Positions 8,515 to 17,600 of a DNA stretch of 52,599 nt are shown here, in pieces. Under the pieces are notes generated by a model that saw only the letters and a program-made list of their open reading frames with translations, searched no databases and had not been told where the DNA came from. Made by a program: the position numbers and the translations under genes. Position 1 is the stretch's first letter. Each line of letters starts with the position of its first letter. Source of the DNA: REEB95 sp035648735 (GTDB taxonomy: Bacteria; Pseudomonadota; Alphaproteobacteria; ATCC43930; CGMCC-115725). The stretch lies in contig DASRKX010000048.1 of the NCBI GenBank assembly GCA_035648735.1, positions 1 to 52,599 on the forward strand. Reading direction: 5' to 3'.

Positions 8515-9357
8515 CTAGAAGATCGAGAACATCCGGCTGAACCAGCCGGGCTTGTCGGCGGGGAGCTGCTGCAGATTCTCGGTCTGCTGCTTGCCGGCGA
8601 CCAGCACATAGGTTGCGGCGTACCACGAACTGCCCGGATAGTTGTAGCCGAGCACCGCCGCGGTCTTGCGCGCTTCGTCCTTGAGGCCGAGCGACAGATA
8701 GCACTCCGTCAAGCGCTCGAGCGCCTCCGGCACATGGGTGGTGGTCTGGTACTCGTCGACCACCGCCTTGAAGCGGTTGATGGCGGCGAGGTAGTAGCCC
8801 CGTTGCTCGTACCAGCGCCCGATCTCCATCTCCTTGCCCGCCAGATGGTCGCGCGCGAGATCGATCTTGAGCCGCGCGTCGCGGGCGTAGGAGGTGTCGG
8901 GAAAACGCCGCACGACCTCGCTCAGTGCGGTGAGCGCCAGCTGGGTCGTCTTCTGGTCGCGGCCCACATCGGCGATCTGGATGTAGTAGTCGAGCGCCTT
9001 CAGGTAATAGGCGTAGGCGACGTCGCGATGGCCGGGATGGAGCTGAATGAAGCGGTCGGCGGCGACGATCGATTCATCGTAATGATTGGCCTGGTAAAGC
9101 GCATAGGCCGACATCAGCTGGGCCTTGGTCGCCCATACCGAATAGGGGTGCTGCCGCTCGACCTCGTCGAAGGATTTCGCCGCCTTCGTGTAATCCTTGT
9201 TGCCGACTTGATCCATCGCCTCGTTGTAGAGCTCCTCGACCGGGCGCTCGACATAGACGTCCTTCTTGTTGCTGCTGCAAGCGACAAGCAGAAGGACGGC
9301 CGCCGCCAGGAGGGGGGCGGACCGGAGCATGAAAGCGAAGCGGAAGGTGCGGATCAC
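8515..9357 (-). CDS. bamD: Outer-membrane assembly lipoprotein BamD (ComL)
   Basis: Essential lipoprotein of the BAM complex, which folds beta-barrel proteins into the outer membrane from the periplasmic face. The 280-residue protein has a basic n-region, a hydrophobic stretch and a lipobox LLVAC with the acylated Cys at residue 27, followed by about five TPR repeats (starting VEELYNEAMDQV). The GTG start at 9355-9357 was chosen because an AAGG Shine-Dalgarno sequence lies 6 nt upstream; the internal ATG at 9328-9330 lacks one but would still leave a signal peptide. It lies 76 bp downstream of lpxC, so two outer-membrane biogenesis genes are paired here. Confidence 0.95.
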   Translation of the reverse strand: MIRTFRFAFMLRSAPLLAAAVLLLVACSSNKKDVYVERPVEELYNEAMDQVGNKDYTKAAKSFDEVERQHPYSVWATKAQLMSAYALYQANHYDESIVAADRFIQLHPGHRDVAYAYYLKALDYYIQIADVGRDQKTTQLALTALSEVVRRFPDTSYARDARLKIDLARDHLAGKEMEIGRWYEQRGYYLAAINRFKAVVDEYQTTTHVPEALERLTECYLSLGLKDEARKTAAVLGYNYPGSSWYAATYVLVAGKQQTENLQQLPADKPGWFSRMFSIF

Positions 9358-9433
9358 GGCCGGCCTTATACCACGAAGGCGGCTGGAGGCGAACAGGGTC
9401 GCGTGAAAATCCCGTGCTTCGAGCCGAGTCGGC

Positions 9434-10333
9434 TCAGGCGACGGCGGCGGCCGGCATGACCGGCTCGGCCCCGGCATAGCACCAGGCCGTGCGGTCGGCG
9501 AAGAGCGCGCCGAGCAATTGACGGTTCAGCGCATGGCCCGAGCGGACACCGTGGAAATGGCCGAGCAGGGGGCCGCCGGCAAGGTAGAGGTCGCCGAGCG
9601 CGTCGAGCATCTTGTGGCGCACGAATTCGTCGTCGTAGCGCAGCCCCTCTTCGTTGAGGATCCGGTCGCCGCTGATGACGACGGCATTGGCCAGCGAACC
9701 GCCACGCGCCAGGCCGGCGGCGCGCATCTGATCGACTTCATGCAGGAATCCGAAGGTCCGGGCCGGGCTGAGGCCTTCCTTGAAGTTCTCGGGCGACGGC
9801 GACAGCGTCAGCTCCTGGCGCCTTATGGCGTCGCAGGCGAAATCGATGGCGAAGCTGACCGAGAACCCGTCGTCGGGCACCAAGGCGGCCGACTTGCCCG
9901 GCGTGCCGACGCTCACCGGTTTCAACACGCGCACCGCGCGGCGCGGCGCGTCCTGTTCGACCAGGCCGGCGCATTCGATGAGAAACACGAAAGGCGCGGC
10001 GCTGCCGTCCATCACCGGCACTTCCGGTCCGTTCAGCTCGACCACCGCGTTGTCGACTTCGAGGCCGCCGAAGGCGGCCATCAGATGCTCGACGGTGGCG
10101 ATCGAAACGCCCTTGCCGTTGCCCAGCGTGGTGCAGAGGGAGGAGTCGACGACGTTGCGCCAATGGGCGCGGATTTCGGTGGTGCCGAGATCGCGGCGAC
10201 GGAAACGGATGCCGGTGTCGGGTGCGGCGGGATGCAGCGTCATTTCGATATGAGCGCCGGAATGGAGACCGATGCCGCGACAATGGATCGGCGCCTTCAG
10301 CGTCTTTTGCGCGCTGCTCACGAAATCCTGCAC
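9434..10333 (-). CDS. lpxC: UDP-3-O-acyl-N-acetylglucosamine deacetylase LpxC
   Basis: The zinc enzyme for the first committed step of lipid A synthesis. The 299-residue protein shows the zinc ligands His83 (TVEHLMAA), His240 and Asp244 (HKMLD), and the catalytic His267 (GHAL). N-terminal GIGLHSG is also typical. Two adjacent starts are possible: TTG at 10334-10336 or GTG at 10331-10333. The GTG is preferred because it is the commoner start codon and a G-rich Shine-Dalgarno tract lies about 6 nt upstream. It sits after ftsZ, as in many proteobacteria, but a strong hairpin and an AT-rich leader separate them, suggesting its own promoter. Confidence 0.97.
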   Translation of the reverse strand: MQDFVSSAQKTLKAPIHCRGIGLHSGAHIEMTLHPAAPDTGIRFRRRDLGTTEIRAHWRNVVDSSLCTTLGNGKGVSIATVEHLMAAFGGLEVDNAVVELNGPEVPVMDGSAAPFVFLIECAGLVEQDAPRRAVRVLKPVSVGTPGKSAALVPDDGFSVSFAIDFACDAIRRQELTLSPSPENFKEGLSPARTFGFLHEVDQMRAAGLARGGSLANAVVISGDRILNEEGLRYDDEFVRHKMLDALGDLYLAGGPLLGHFHGVRSGHALNRQLLGALFADRTAWCYAGAEPVMPAAAVA

Positions 10334-10379
10334 CAAGCCCCCCGGAGATTCTTTTTACAGGCGGAAATTTGCCGCCGGC

Positions 10380-10450
10380 GCTGCGATGCAGCAAATCACT
10401 CTTTGTTTCAGTTTGTGACGGATATTTTATCGCTAAATCAACAACTTAAG
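10380..10450 (-). promoter_or_regulatory. AT-rich leader with a possible lpxC promoter
   Basis: This stretch is markedly AT-richer than the surrounding DNA and lies between the ftsZ hairpin and lpxC. On the minus strand it contains a -10-like TAAAAT (plus positions 10424-10429), with no good -35 at standard spacing. An lpxC/bamD promoter here is plausible from composition and position only. Confidence 0.35.
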
Positions 10451-10464
10451 TAGCATCTGAGCCC

Positions 10465-10505
10465 CTTACGGGGCCGGCGGAAGGTCATTCCGCCGGCCCG
10501 CAAGG
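10465..10505 (-). terminator. Strong hairpin after ftsZ
   Basis: A perfect 12-bp inverted repeat, GGGCCGGCGGAA (10471-10482) and TTCCGCCGGCCC (10488-10499), encloses a 5-nt loop. It extends by six more positions with one mismatch, giving an ~18-bp stem starting 11 bp after the ftsZ stop. There is no T-tract on either side, so it may be an RNA 3'-end stabiliser or attenuator rather than a classical intrinsic terminator. Confidence 0.6.
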
Positions 10506-10515
10506 AATCGGCGCT

Positions 10516-12120
10516 TCAGTTCGCCTGACGGCGCAGGAAGGCCGGGATCTCCAGCAGATCCTCATCCTTCGGACGCGACCGCTCGGCGGGTTGTTGTACC
10601 GAGGCGAGCGTCGGTTGCGCCGGCGCGGGCATCGGCGCGGGTGCCGGTGCCATCGCTGGAGCCGCCGCCGGACGTGCGACCGGCGCTACCTGCGGCGCGG
10701 GCGCCGCCGGCTCTTCGGCCGCCTGCAACATGCGGCCGGCGTTGGTCACACGCTCGAACAGGCTCGGCGTGCGCGGCTTGAGCTTCGCCGGCGCGGCTGC
10801 CAACGGCGAATGGCCGCCATTGGTCATCGCCGCCTCGGCGAAGGCGTTGGGCGCCACCGCTGGACGCATCACCGGGGCCGGCCGCACGATCATCGGCTCG
10901 GCTGGACGCGGCGCCATGAAGACGCCGCGGCTCCGCGCCTGGGCCTCGATGGTCTCGAGGCGTGGCGCCGCCGGCTGCGCCGGTGCCGCGTACTCGATGG
11001 CGATCGCCGCCTCGGGCTCCGGCTCCGGTGCCAGCGCCGCCGGTGCCATGATCGCTCCCGGTGCCGCCGCGGCGGGTCGGATGGTCATGGCCGCGTCGCG
11101 CGCTGCCCGCTCTTGCTGCACGAGTTCGAGCGGCTTCGGGTGCACCATTTGGTCGGCATCGATCCCGGTCGCCACCACCGAGATACGCATCCGGCCGGCC
11201 AGCTTGTCGTCGAAGGTCGAGCCGAAGATGATGTTGGCGTCGGGGTCGACTTCCTCGCGGATGCGATTGGCCGCCTCGTCGACCTCGTAGAGGGTCATAT
11301 CGGGGCCGCCGGTGATGTTGATGAGAACACCCCTGGCACCCTTGATGGCCACGTCTTCGAGCAGCGGATTCGAAATCGCGGCTTCGGCCGCGTCGATCGC
11401 GCGGCGGTCGCCCTCGGCTTCGCCCGTGCCCATCATCGCCTTGCCCATCTCGCTCATCACCGCGCGGATATCCGCGAAGTCGAGGTTGATGAGGCCCGGC
11501 ATCACCATCAGATCGGTAACGCCGCGGACGCCGGCATGCAGTACGTCGTCCGCCATCTTGAAGGCATCGGCGAAGGTCGTCTTCTCGTTCGCCACCCGGA
11601 ACAGGTTCTGGTTCGGGATGATGAGGAGCGTATCGACGTATTTCTGCAGCTCCTCGATGCCCTGTTCGGCCAGCTTCATGCGACGCGAGCCCTCGAAGTG
11701 GAAGGGCTTGGTGATGACGCCGACCGTCAGGATGCCGGCCTCGCGCGCGGCGCGAGCGATCACCGGTGCCGCACCGGTGCCCGTGCCGCCGCCCATGCCG
11801 GCGGTGATGAAGACCATGTTGGAGCCGTCGAGCGCCATCATGATCTCGTCGAGCGCTTCCTCCGCGGCGATCTGCCCGACATCGGGCCGCGAGCCGGCAC
11901 CGAGGCCGCGCGTCACGGTGATGCCGAGTTGAATGCGCCGCTCGGCGAGCGATTGCTTCATCGCCTGCGCGTCGGTGTTGCAGACGATGAACTCGCAACC
12001 GATCAGGTTGGAGCGGATCATATTGCTGACCGCGTTGCCGCCGGCACCGCCGACGCCGATCACGGTGAGCCGGGGCCGAAGCTCCAGCTCCTCAGTTGGT
12101 ACTTTCAGGTTGAGTGTCAT
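10516..12120 (-). CDS. ftsZ: Cell-division GTPase FtsZ
   Basis: Tubulin homologue that polymerises into the Z-ring at midcell. The 534-residue protein has the nucleotide-binding loop GVGGAGGNAVSNM (from residue 22) and the tubulin signature GGGTGTG (110-116). The globular core ends near residue 320. A linker of about 200 residues rich in Ala and Pro follows, and the conserved C-terminal peptide EIPAFLRRQAN, which binds FtsA and other partners, closes the protein. Long linkers are normal in Alphaproteobacteria. An optimal AGGAGG (minus strand, 12126-12131) sits 5 nt before the ATG, consistent with high expression. It is the last dcw gene, before a strong hairpin. Confidence 0.98.
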   Translation of the reverse strand: MTLNLKVPTEELELRPRLTVIGVGGAGGNAVSNMIRSNLIGCEFIVCNTDAQAMKQSLAERRIQLGITVTRGLGAGSRPDVGQIAAEEALDEIMMALDGSNMVFITAGMGGGTGTGAAPVIARAAREAGILTVGVITKPFHFEGSRRMKLAEQGIEELQKYVDTLLIIPNQNLFRVANEKTTFADAFKMADDVLHAGVRGVTDLMVMPGLINLDFADIRAVMSEMGKAMMGTGEAEGDRRAIDAAEAAISNPLLEDVAIKGARGVLINITGGPDMTLYEVDEAANRIREEVDPDANIIFGSTFDDKLAGRMRISVVATGIDADQMVHPKPLELVQQERAARDAAMTIRPAAAAPGAIMAPAALAPEPEPEAAIAIEYAAPAQPAAPRLETIEAQARSRGVFMAPRPAEPMIVRPAPVMRPAVAPNAFAEAAMTNGGHSPLAAAPAKLKPRTPSLFERVTNAGRMLQAAEEPAAPAPQVAPVARPAAAPAMAPAPAPMPAPAQPTLASVQQPAERSRPKDEDLLEIPAFLRRQAN

Positions 12121-12125
12121 CTTTC

Positions 12126-12168
12126 CCTCCTAGAACTCGCCACGAATGCTCTTCCGGTCCTGCCGGAA
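12126..12168 (-). promoter_or_regulatory. ftsA-ftsZ spacer: consensus Shine-Dalgarno plus small hairpin
   Basis: The 96-bp spacer is one of the few real gaps in the cluster. Minus-strand AGGAGG (12126-12131) is a full consensus ribosome-binding site 5 nt from the ftsZ ATG. Just upstream, TTCCGG (12152-12157) and CCGGAA (12163-12168) form a 6-bp stem with a 5-nt loop. This suggests ftsZ translation is set independently of ftsA; a separate ftsZ promoter is possible but no clear -35/-10 pair was seen. Confidence 0.55.
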
Positions 12169-12216
12169 CTCGCCCTGCCCCCACGCCTGGCGAAAGGCGG
12201 GTTGCCGGTGTTTCTG

Positions 12217-13470
12217 CTAGATATTTTCACGCAGCCAACTCCCGATGCGGCCAACGAGGCCGTTTGATTCCTCGCCGAATGCCGGCCGCCGGCGCGGCGG
12301 TTCGGCATGCTCGGCAAGGGCGAAATGGATGAGGCCGGCGGTCGTCGCGAAGGCCGGGCCGCCGGTGGCCTCGGCGACGCCCTCGATGCGCAAGGGGCGG
12401 CCGATGCGGATTTGCTTGTCGAGGATAAGGCCCGCGAGCTCGCGCGTGCCGGGGAGCTGCGAGGCGCCGCCGGTCAGGACGACGCGGCGGCCGGCGATCT
12501 TGTCGAAGCCCGAGGCTTCGAGCCGGTCGCGCACCAGCTCGAAAGTCTCTTCGAGGCGCGGCGAAATGATGCCGACGAGCAGCGACTTCGGCACGTGATT
12601 GGCGTGGCCGTCCTCTTCCTCGCCGACGAGCGGAACCGTGATCATCTCGCGCTCGTCCGAGGCCGAAGGGATGGCGCTGCCGTAGAGCGCCTTCATGCGC
12701 TCGGCATGCATGATCGGCGTGGTCAGGCCGCGCGCGATGTCGTTGGTGACATGACTGCCGCCGACCGGAATGCTGTCGGCGAAGACCAGATTGCCGTCGA
12801 AGAAGACGCCGATGCTGGTGGTGCCGCCGCCCATGTCGATGACTGTGACGCCAAGTTCGCTTTCGTCCTCGACGAGCGCCGCGAGGCCCGAGGCATAGGG
12901 GCTGGCGACCAAGGCGCCGATCTCGAGGCGGCAGCGGCCGAGGCAATTGGCGAGGTTGCGCACCGCGGCCGATTCCGCGGTCACGACGTGCATGTTGACC
13001 GCGAGCTTGTGGCCGTACATGCCGCGCGGGTCGCGCACGCTGCGGCCGGAATCGATGCTGAAGCCGACCGGCACGGAATGCAGCACGGCGCGTTCGCCCG
13101 ATTCCTTGATGCGGAAGCCCTGTTCGAGCACGCGGCGCATGTTGGCGTCGCTGACCTCGCGGCCGTTCAGGCCGATCTCGGTCTTGTGCATGCGCGACGC
13201 AGCGAAGCCGCCCGACAGATTGACGACCGCCTCGCTCAGCGTCTCGCCCGCCATCTGCTCGGCGGCATGGACAGTGGTGCGGATCGCCTGGCTCGCCGCC
13301 TCGATGTCGGTGATGATGCCGCTCTTGATGCCGCGCGCAATCTGGTGACCGATGCCGACGACATGCGGCTTGCCGTCCTCGACGCGCGCGATGAAGCAGC
13401 ACATCTTGGTGGTGCCGATGTCGAGTGCGCCGATGATTCCGGCGCGGGCGCGGCCGTTCATCTTCTTCAT
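12217..13470 (-). CDS. ftsA: Cell-division protein FtsA
   Basis: Actin-family ATPase that tethers FtsZ to the membrane and recruits later division proteins. The 417-residue protein has the phosphate-1 loop GALDIGTTKMCC near the N-terminus, the phosphate-2 motif VIDMGGGTTSIGVF and the adenosine motif VVLTGGASQLPG. It ends with an amphipathic membrane-targeting helix (GRIGSWLRENI). The ATG at 13468-13470 overlaps the ftsQ stop (ATGA). The open frame continues upstream through ftsQ, but that part is not FtsA-like and was excluded. Confidence 0.97.
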   Translation of the reverse strand: MKKMNGRARAGIIGALDIGTTKMCCFIARVEDGKPHVVGIGHQIARGIKSGIITDIEAASQAIRTTVHAAEQMAGETLSEAVVNLSGGFAASRMHKTEIGLNGREVSDANMRRVLEQGFRIKESGERAVLHSVPVGFSIDSGRSVRDPRGMYGHKLAVNMHVVTAESAAVRNLANCLGRCRLEIGALVASPYASGLAALVEDESELGVTVIDMGGGTTSIGVFFDGNLVFADSIPVGGSHVTNDIARGLTTPIMHAERMKALYGSAIPSASDEREMITVPLVGEEEDGHANHVPKSLLVGIISPRLEETFELVRDRLEASGFDKIAGRRVVLTGGASQLPGTRELAGLILDKQIRIGRPLRIEGVAEATGGPAFATTAGLIHFALAEHAEPPRRRPAFGEESNGLVGRIGSWLRENI

Positions 13471-14330
13471 GCGTTCTTGTCCTTGGCCGAGGCGCTCTGC
13501 TTCGGCGCGGGCGGCTTCTTGGCGTCGGGCGCGGGGCGTAGGACGATTCGGTCGGGCAGGCGCAGATCGATGGCGGCGATCTGGCGCTCCAGCACCTGCT
13601 CGCTGCGCTCGAGCGCCGCCAAGCGGTGCCAGGCGTCTTCGGCGTCGGTCTCGGGCAACGCAATTTCGATGCCGTTGGCGAGGCGCAGATTCCAGCGTCG
13701 GTCGCCGTAGCGGGTGGCGGATTCGACGCGCTGCGCCAGCGCCGGCTCGGTCTGCAGCAAGGCGCGGAGATCGGCCGCTTTCGCCGGCGCGTCGTCGCCG
13801 ACCAGCACCAGGAGCGGCCCATAGCGGAACAGCGCGTCGCGGGTGATGACCGTGCCGTCGCGGTCGATCAGCGCCAACTGGCCGTTGCTCTGCCAGAAGG
13901 CGAAGGGCTGGCGTTCGGTCAGGCGGATATAGAGCGTGTCGGGCAGGCGCCGCTCGATCGCCGCAGCCCGCACCCAGGGGAGCTGCTCCAGCCGCGTTTT
14001 GGCGGCGGCCAAGTCGATGTCGAGCACCGCCATGCCGCGCTTGACGCCGAGCGCCCCCAGGATGGCGTCCTTGTTCTGGTAGTAGCGGCCCTCGACCTCG
14101 ACCTTGGCGAGGGCGAGTCCCTGCTCCGCGCCCATTCCGAAGAAGCGGTGCGCGATCTCGGCTTCGGCGCGGGCGACCGCGCCGTCGCGCCACAGCCAAG
14201 TGCCGGTACCGGCAATGCCGACCGCGATCAGCGCGGACGCGGCGAGCGCCAGGGCGCGGCTCGGCACGCGTGGCAGGTGTAGCCGCAGCGGCGGCAGATC
14301 GCCGGTCGCGCGAGTCATCAGAAGTCGCAT
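13467..14330 (-). CDS. ftsQ: Cell-division protein FtsQ
   Basis: Bitopic divisome protein that links early and late division proteins. The 287-residue protein has a short cytoplasmic N-terminus, one membrane helix (ALALAASALIAVGIAGTG), a POTRA domain starting LAKVEVEGR, and an FtsQ/DivIB beta domain containing LPDTLYIRLTERQPFAFW and LIDRDGTVI. The C-terminus is a Lys/Ala/Pro-rich tail. The ATG at 14328-14330 was chosen because GGAG lies 8 nt upstream; it overlaps ddl by 13 bp. An ATG at 14316-14318, overlapping the ddl stop as TGATG, is the alternative. The stop overlaps ftsA by 4 bp. Confidence 0.93.
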   Translation of the reverse strand: MRLLMTRATGDLPPLRLHLPRVPSRALALAASALIAVGIAGTGTWLWRDGAVARAEAEIAHRFFGMGAEQGLALAKVEVEGRYYQNKDAILGALGVKRGMAVLDIDLAAAKTRLEQLPWVRAAAIERRLPDTLYIRLTERQPFAFWQSNGQLALIDRDGTVITRDALFRYGPLLVLVGDDAPAKAADLRALLQTEPALAQRVESATRYGDRRWNLRLANGIEIALPETDAEDAWHRLAALERSEQVLERQIAAIDLRLPDRIVLRPAPDAKKPPAPKQSASAKDKNA

Positions 14331-15247
14331 GCGGCGTTCTCCACCATCCACTGCACGAGTTGCGGAAAGGCGATGCCGGCGTGGCGCGCGATGTCGGGCA
14401 CCAGCGAGGTCGGCGTCATGCCCGGCTGGGTATTGACTTCGAGCAGCACCATGCGGCCGGGCTCGCCTTTGGTGTCGTCGTAGCGCAGATCGGCGCGGCT
14501 GACGCCGCGGCAGCCGAGCGCCTTGTGCGCGGCCGTGCTGATGGCGAGCGCCTCGTTGTAGGCGCGCGGATGGATCGGCGCCGGCACGACATGCTCGGAG
14601 CCGCCCGGCGCATATTTCGCGTCGTAATCGTAGAAGCCGTCGCGCGGCCGGATTTCCAGCGCGCCGAGCGCCTTATCGCCCATGATTGCGACGGTGATCT
14701 CGCGGCCCGGCACATAACGCTCGACCAGCGCGTGCTCGCCGTATTTCCAGGTTTTCGCTTCCTGCGCCCAGAGCTTGTCGTCCGGCCGCACGATGCGCAC
14801 GCCGACGCTCGAGCCCTCGTTGATCGGCTTCACCACATAGGGGCGCGGCAGCACGTCGCCGCCGGCGAGTTCCGCGCGCGACACCACCTTGCCCTCGGCC
14901 AGCGGCAGGCCGGCGGCGGCGAAGACGCTGCGCGCCGCCGGCTTATCCATGGCGACCGCCGAGGCGAGCACGCCGGAATGGGTATAGGGGACACGGAGGA
15001 ATTCGAGCACGCCCTGCACCGTACCGTCCTCGCCGCCGCGGCCATGCAGCGCGTTGAAGACGACGTTCGGCGCCGGCGTCAGCGCCCGGACCAAGGCGCC
15101 AAGATCGTGCGTCACGTCGATGCGGCGCACGTCGTAGCCGAGCGCCGCCAGCGCCTGGGCGCATTCGCGGCCGCTGACCAGCGACACCTCGCGCTCGGCG
15201 GTCCAGCCGCCCATGAGCACGGCGACGCTGCGGCGGGCACTCGTCAT
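14318..15247 (-). CDS. ddl: D-alanine--D-alanine ligase
   Basis: ATP-grasp enzyme that makes the D-Ala-D-Ala dipeptide for MurF. The 309-residue protein begins with SVAVLMGGWTAEREVSL, a typical Ddl N-terminus, and contains NALHGRGGEDG, the ATP-grasp loop INEGSSVGV and the C-terminal metal-binding segment LEVNTQPGMTPTSLVP. The start at 15245-15247 overlaps the murB stop (ATGA). Placement between murB and ftsQ is the usual order in Alphaproteobacteria. Confidence 0.96.
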   Translation of the reverse strand: MTSARRSVAVLMGGWTAEREVSLVSGRECAQALAALGYDVRRIDVTHDLGALVRALTPAPNVVFNALHGRGGEDGTVQGVLEFLRVPYTHSGVLASAVAMDKPAARSVFAAAGLPLAEGKVVSRAELAGGDVLPRPYVVKPINEGSSVGVRIVRPDDKLWAQEAKTWKYGEHALVERYVPGREITVAIMGDKALGALEIRPRDGFYDYDAKYAPGGSEHVVPAPIHPRAYNEALAISTAAHKALGCRGVSRADLRYDDTKGEPGRMVLLEVNTQPGMTPTSLVPDIARHAGIAFPQLVQWMVENAACDF

Positions 15248-16179
15248 GCGGCGCCTCCCGCTTCCGCCATGCCGATGCGGCGGATTTCCCAATGAAGGGT
15301 GACGCCGCTCTTCTCCTTGACGCGCCGGCGGACTTCCTCGCCGAGCCCTTCGAGCTCCGCGGCCGAGGCATTGCCGGTATTGATGAGGAAATTGGCGTGC
15401 ATCGAAGAGACCATGGCGCCGCCGCGCGCGAGGCCGCGGCAGCCCGCCTGGTCGATCAGCTCCCAGGCCTTGAACCCCTGGGGATTGGCGAAGGTCGAGC
15501 CGCCGGTGCGCGCGCGGATCGGCTGCGACGCCTCGCGCTCGGCTTGGATCTCGCCCATGCGCCTGCCGATCGCCTCGGGCGCGTCGCGCCTTCCCTTGAA
15601 GCGGGCGGCGACGAATATCCAATCCTCGGGCAGGCCGCAGCGGCGATAGGAGAGGTCCATTTCGCCCGGCTCGAGATCGTGGCGGCGGCCTTCGCTGTCG
15701 AGCGCCACCGCGCTGCGCAGCGCGTCCTTGAACTCACTGCCATAGGCGCCGGCATTCATGCGCAAGCCGCCGCCGACCGTGCCGGGGATGCCGGAGAGGA
15801 ATTCGAGCCCGGCGATGCCGGCTTCGCAGGCGGTGAGCGAGACGTTGAGGTCGAGCGCGCCGGCGCCCGCTTCGATGTCGGTGCCTGCCACCTTGATCTC
15901 GACCAGGCCGCGGCCGAGGCGGATCACCACGCCGGGCACGCCGCCGTCGCGGATCAGCAGATTGGAGGCGACGCCGAGCACCGTCACCGGCACGCCCTTC
16001 GGCTTCTGCGCGAGGAATTGCGCGAGATCGTCGAGATCGGCGGGACGGAACATGACTTCGGCGGGCCCGCCGACGCGGAACCAGGTGAATTGCGCCAGCG
16101 GCGCGTTGGCGGTGAGCCGTCCGCGCACGCGCGGCAGGCGTCCGATCAGGGACCGCTCGGTAACGCCGGCCGCGGTCAT
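15244..16179 (-). CDS. murB: UDP-N-acetylenolpyruvoylglucosamine reductase MurB
   Basis: FAD-dependent reductase that forms UDP-MurNAc in the cytoplasm. The 311-residue protein has the N-terminal NAPLAQFTWFRVGGPAEV, the FAD-binding LGVASNLLIRDGG and SGIPGTVGGGLRMNAG, and the catalytic Ser region GGSTFANPQG. A C-terminal Glu in LHWEIRRIG is the expected proton-relay residue. This pattern fits the type II enzymes. Start and stop both overlap neighbouring genes by 4 bp (murC upstream, ddl downstream). Confidence 0.96.
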   Translation of the reverse strand: MTAAGVTERSLIGRLPRVRGRLTANAPLAQFTWFRVGGPAEVMFRPADLDDLAQFLAQKPKGVPVTVLGVASNLLIRDGGVPGVVIRLGRGLVEIKVAGTDIEAGAGALDLNVSLTACEAGIAGLEFLSGIPGTVGGGLRMNAGAYGSEFKDALRSAVALDSEGRRHDLEPGEMDLSYRRCGLPEDWIFVAARFKGRRDAPEAIGRRMGEIQAEREASQPIRARTGGSTFANPQGFKAWELIDQAGCRGLARGGAMVSSMHANFLINTGNASAAELEGLGEEVRRRVKEKSGVTLHWEIRRIGMAEAGGAA

Positions 16180-17600
16180 CGGCGCGCCTCCCGTGGGGCG
16201 AGGGCCTGCAGCTCGCCCGGCAGGGCCTGCGCCCAGTTGGTGATCGAGCCGGCGCCGAGGCAGACGACGAGGTCGCCCGGCTTGGCGAGGGCGCTGATCG
16301 CGGCGGCGAGCTTTTCGGGCGCATCGACCGGCATCGCATGGCGGTGGCCGCGCGCCTGAAGGCCGGCGACGAGCGCGTCGCGGTCGATGCCCTCGATCGG
16401 CGCCTCGCCCGCGGGATAGATGTCGGCGACCAGCACCGAATCGGCGTCGTTGAAGCAGGTGCAGAATTCCTCGAAGAGGTGCTTGACCCGGCTGAAGCGG
16501 TGCGGCTGCACCACGGCGATGACGCTGCCCGCGGTGGCGCCGCGCGCGGCGCGCAGCACGGCGGCGATCTCGACCGGGTGGTGGCCGTAATCGTCGATCA
16601 CGACGATTCCGTTCCATTCGCCGGTCTTGGTGAAGCGGCGCTTCACGCCCTTGAAGCCGGCGAGGCCCTGGCGCACCACCGCCTCGGAAAGGCCCATCTC
16701 CTCGGCCACGGCGATCGCGGCGAGCGAGTTCTGCACGTTGTGATTGCCGAACATCGGCAGATGGAGGCGCTTGAGCGTCTTGGTCGTGTTCTCGCGCCGG
16801 TCGGCGATGACCACGTCATAGCGCGCGCCGTCGGGGCCGAGCTCGATGTCGATGGCGCGGATGTCGGCCTGCGGGCTCATGCCGTAGGTGACGATGCGGC
16901 GCTCCGACAGTTTCGGGATCATGCCCTGCACCACCGGGTGGTCGATGCACAGCACGGCGAGGCCGTAGAACGGGATGTTGCCGACGAAGCTCTCGAAGCC
17001 CTGCAGCAGCGCTTCGAAGCTGCCGTAATGATCGAGATGCTCGGGGTCGATGTTGGTGACGACCGCCACCGTCGCGGGAAGCTTCACGAAGGTCCCGTCG
17101 CTCTCATCGGCCTCGACCACCATCCATTCGCCGGCGCCGAGCCGCGCATTGGTGCCGTAGGCGTTGATGATGCCGCCGTTGATGACCGTCGGGTCGAGAC
17201 CGGCGCTTTCGAGCAGCGCGCCGATGAGCGAGGTGGTGGTGGTCTTGCCGTGCGTGCCGGCGACCGCGATGGCCCATTTGAGCCGCATCAGCTCGCCCAG
17301 CATCTCGGCCCGCCGCACCACGGGGATGAGCCGCGCCCGCGCCTCGACGATCTCGGGGTTGTCGGCCTTCACCGCCGAGGAGACGACGACGACCGTCGTC
17401 TTGCCCAGATTCTCGGCGCGGTGGCCGATGGCGACGGGAATGCCGAGACCACGCAGCCGCTTGACGTTGGCGTTGTCGACGACGTCGCTGCCCTGCACCT
17501 CGTAGCCGAGATTCTTCAGGATCTCGGCGATGCCGCTCATGCCGATGCCGCCGATGCCGGTGAAATGGATGGTGCCGATGTCAAGCGGGAGCGCCCTCAT
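16176..17600 (-). CDS. murC: UDP-N-acetylmuramate--L-alanine ligase MurC
   Basis: First of the ATP-dependent Mur ligases, adding L-Ala to UDP-MurNAc. The 474-residue protein begins with the Rossmann-type IHFTGIGGIGMSGIAE, has the P-loop GTHGKTTTTSLIG, the segment EADESDGTF and the C-terminal-domain motif DDYGHHPVEI. The start at 17598-17600 overlaps murG's stop by 4 bp; the open frame extends further upstream but only into murG antisense-like composition. Length is standard. Confidence 0.97.
   Translation of the reverse strand: MRALPLDIGTIHFTGIGGIGMSGIAEILKNLGYEVQGSDVVDNANVKRLRGLGIPVAIGHRAENLGKTTVVVVSSAVKADNPEIVEARARLIPVVRRAEMLGELMRLKWAIAVAGTHGKTTTTSLIGALLESAGLDPTVINGGIINAYGTNARLGAGEWMVVEADESDGTFVKLPATVAVVTNIDPEHLDHYGSFEALLQGFESFVGNIPFYGLAVLCIDHPVVQGMIPKLSERRIVTYGMSPQADIRAIDIELGPDGARYDVVIADRRENTTKTLKRLHLPMFGNHNVQNSLAAIAVAEEMGLSEAVVRQGLAGFKGVKRRFTKTGEWNGIVVIDDYGHHPVEIAAVLRAARGATAGSVIAVVQPHRFSRVKHLFEEFCTCFNDADSVLVADIYPAGEAPIEGIDRDALVAGLQARGHRHAMPVDAPEKLAAAISALAKPGDLVVCLGAGSITNWAQALPGELQALAPREARR

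Noticed and set aside
13471..14199. N-terminal extension of ftsA through ftsQ
   Set aside because: The open frame continues but is a frame-shifted reading of ftsQ; the ATG at 13470 overlaps the ftsQ stop and starts the conserved FtsA sequence.
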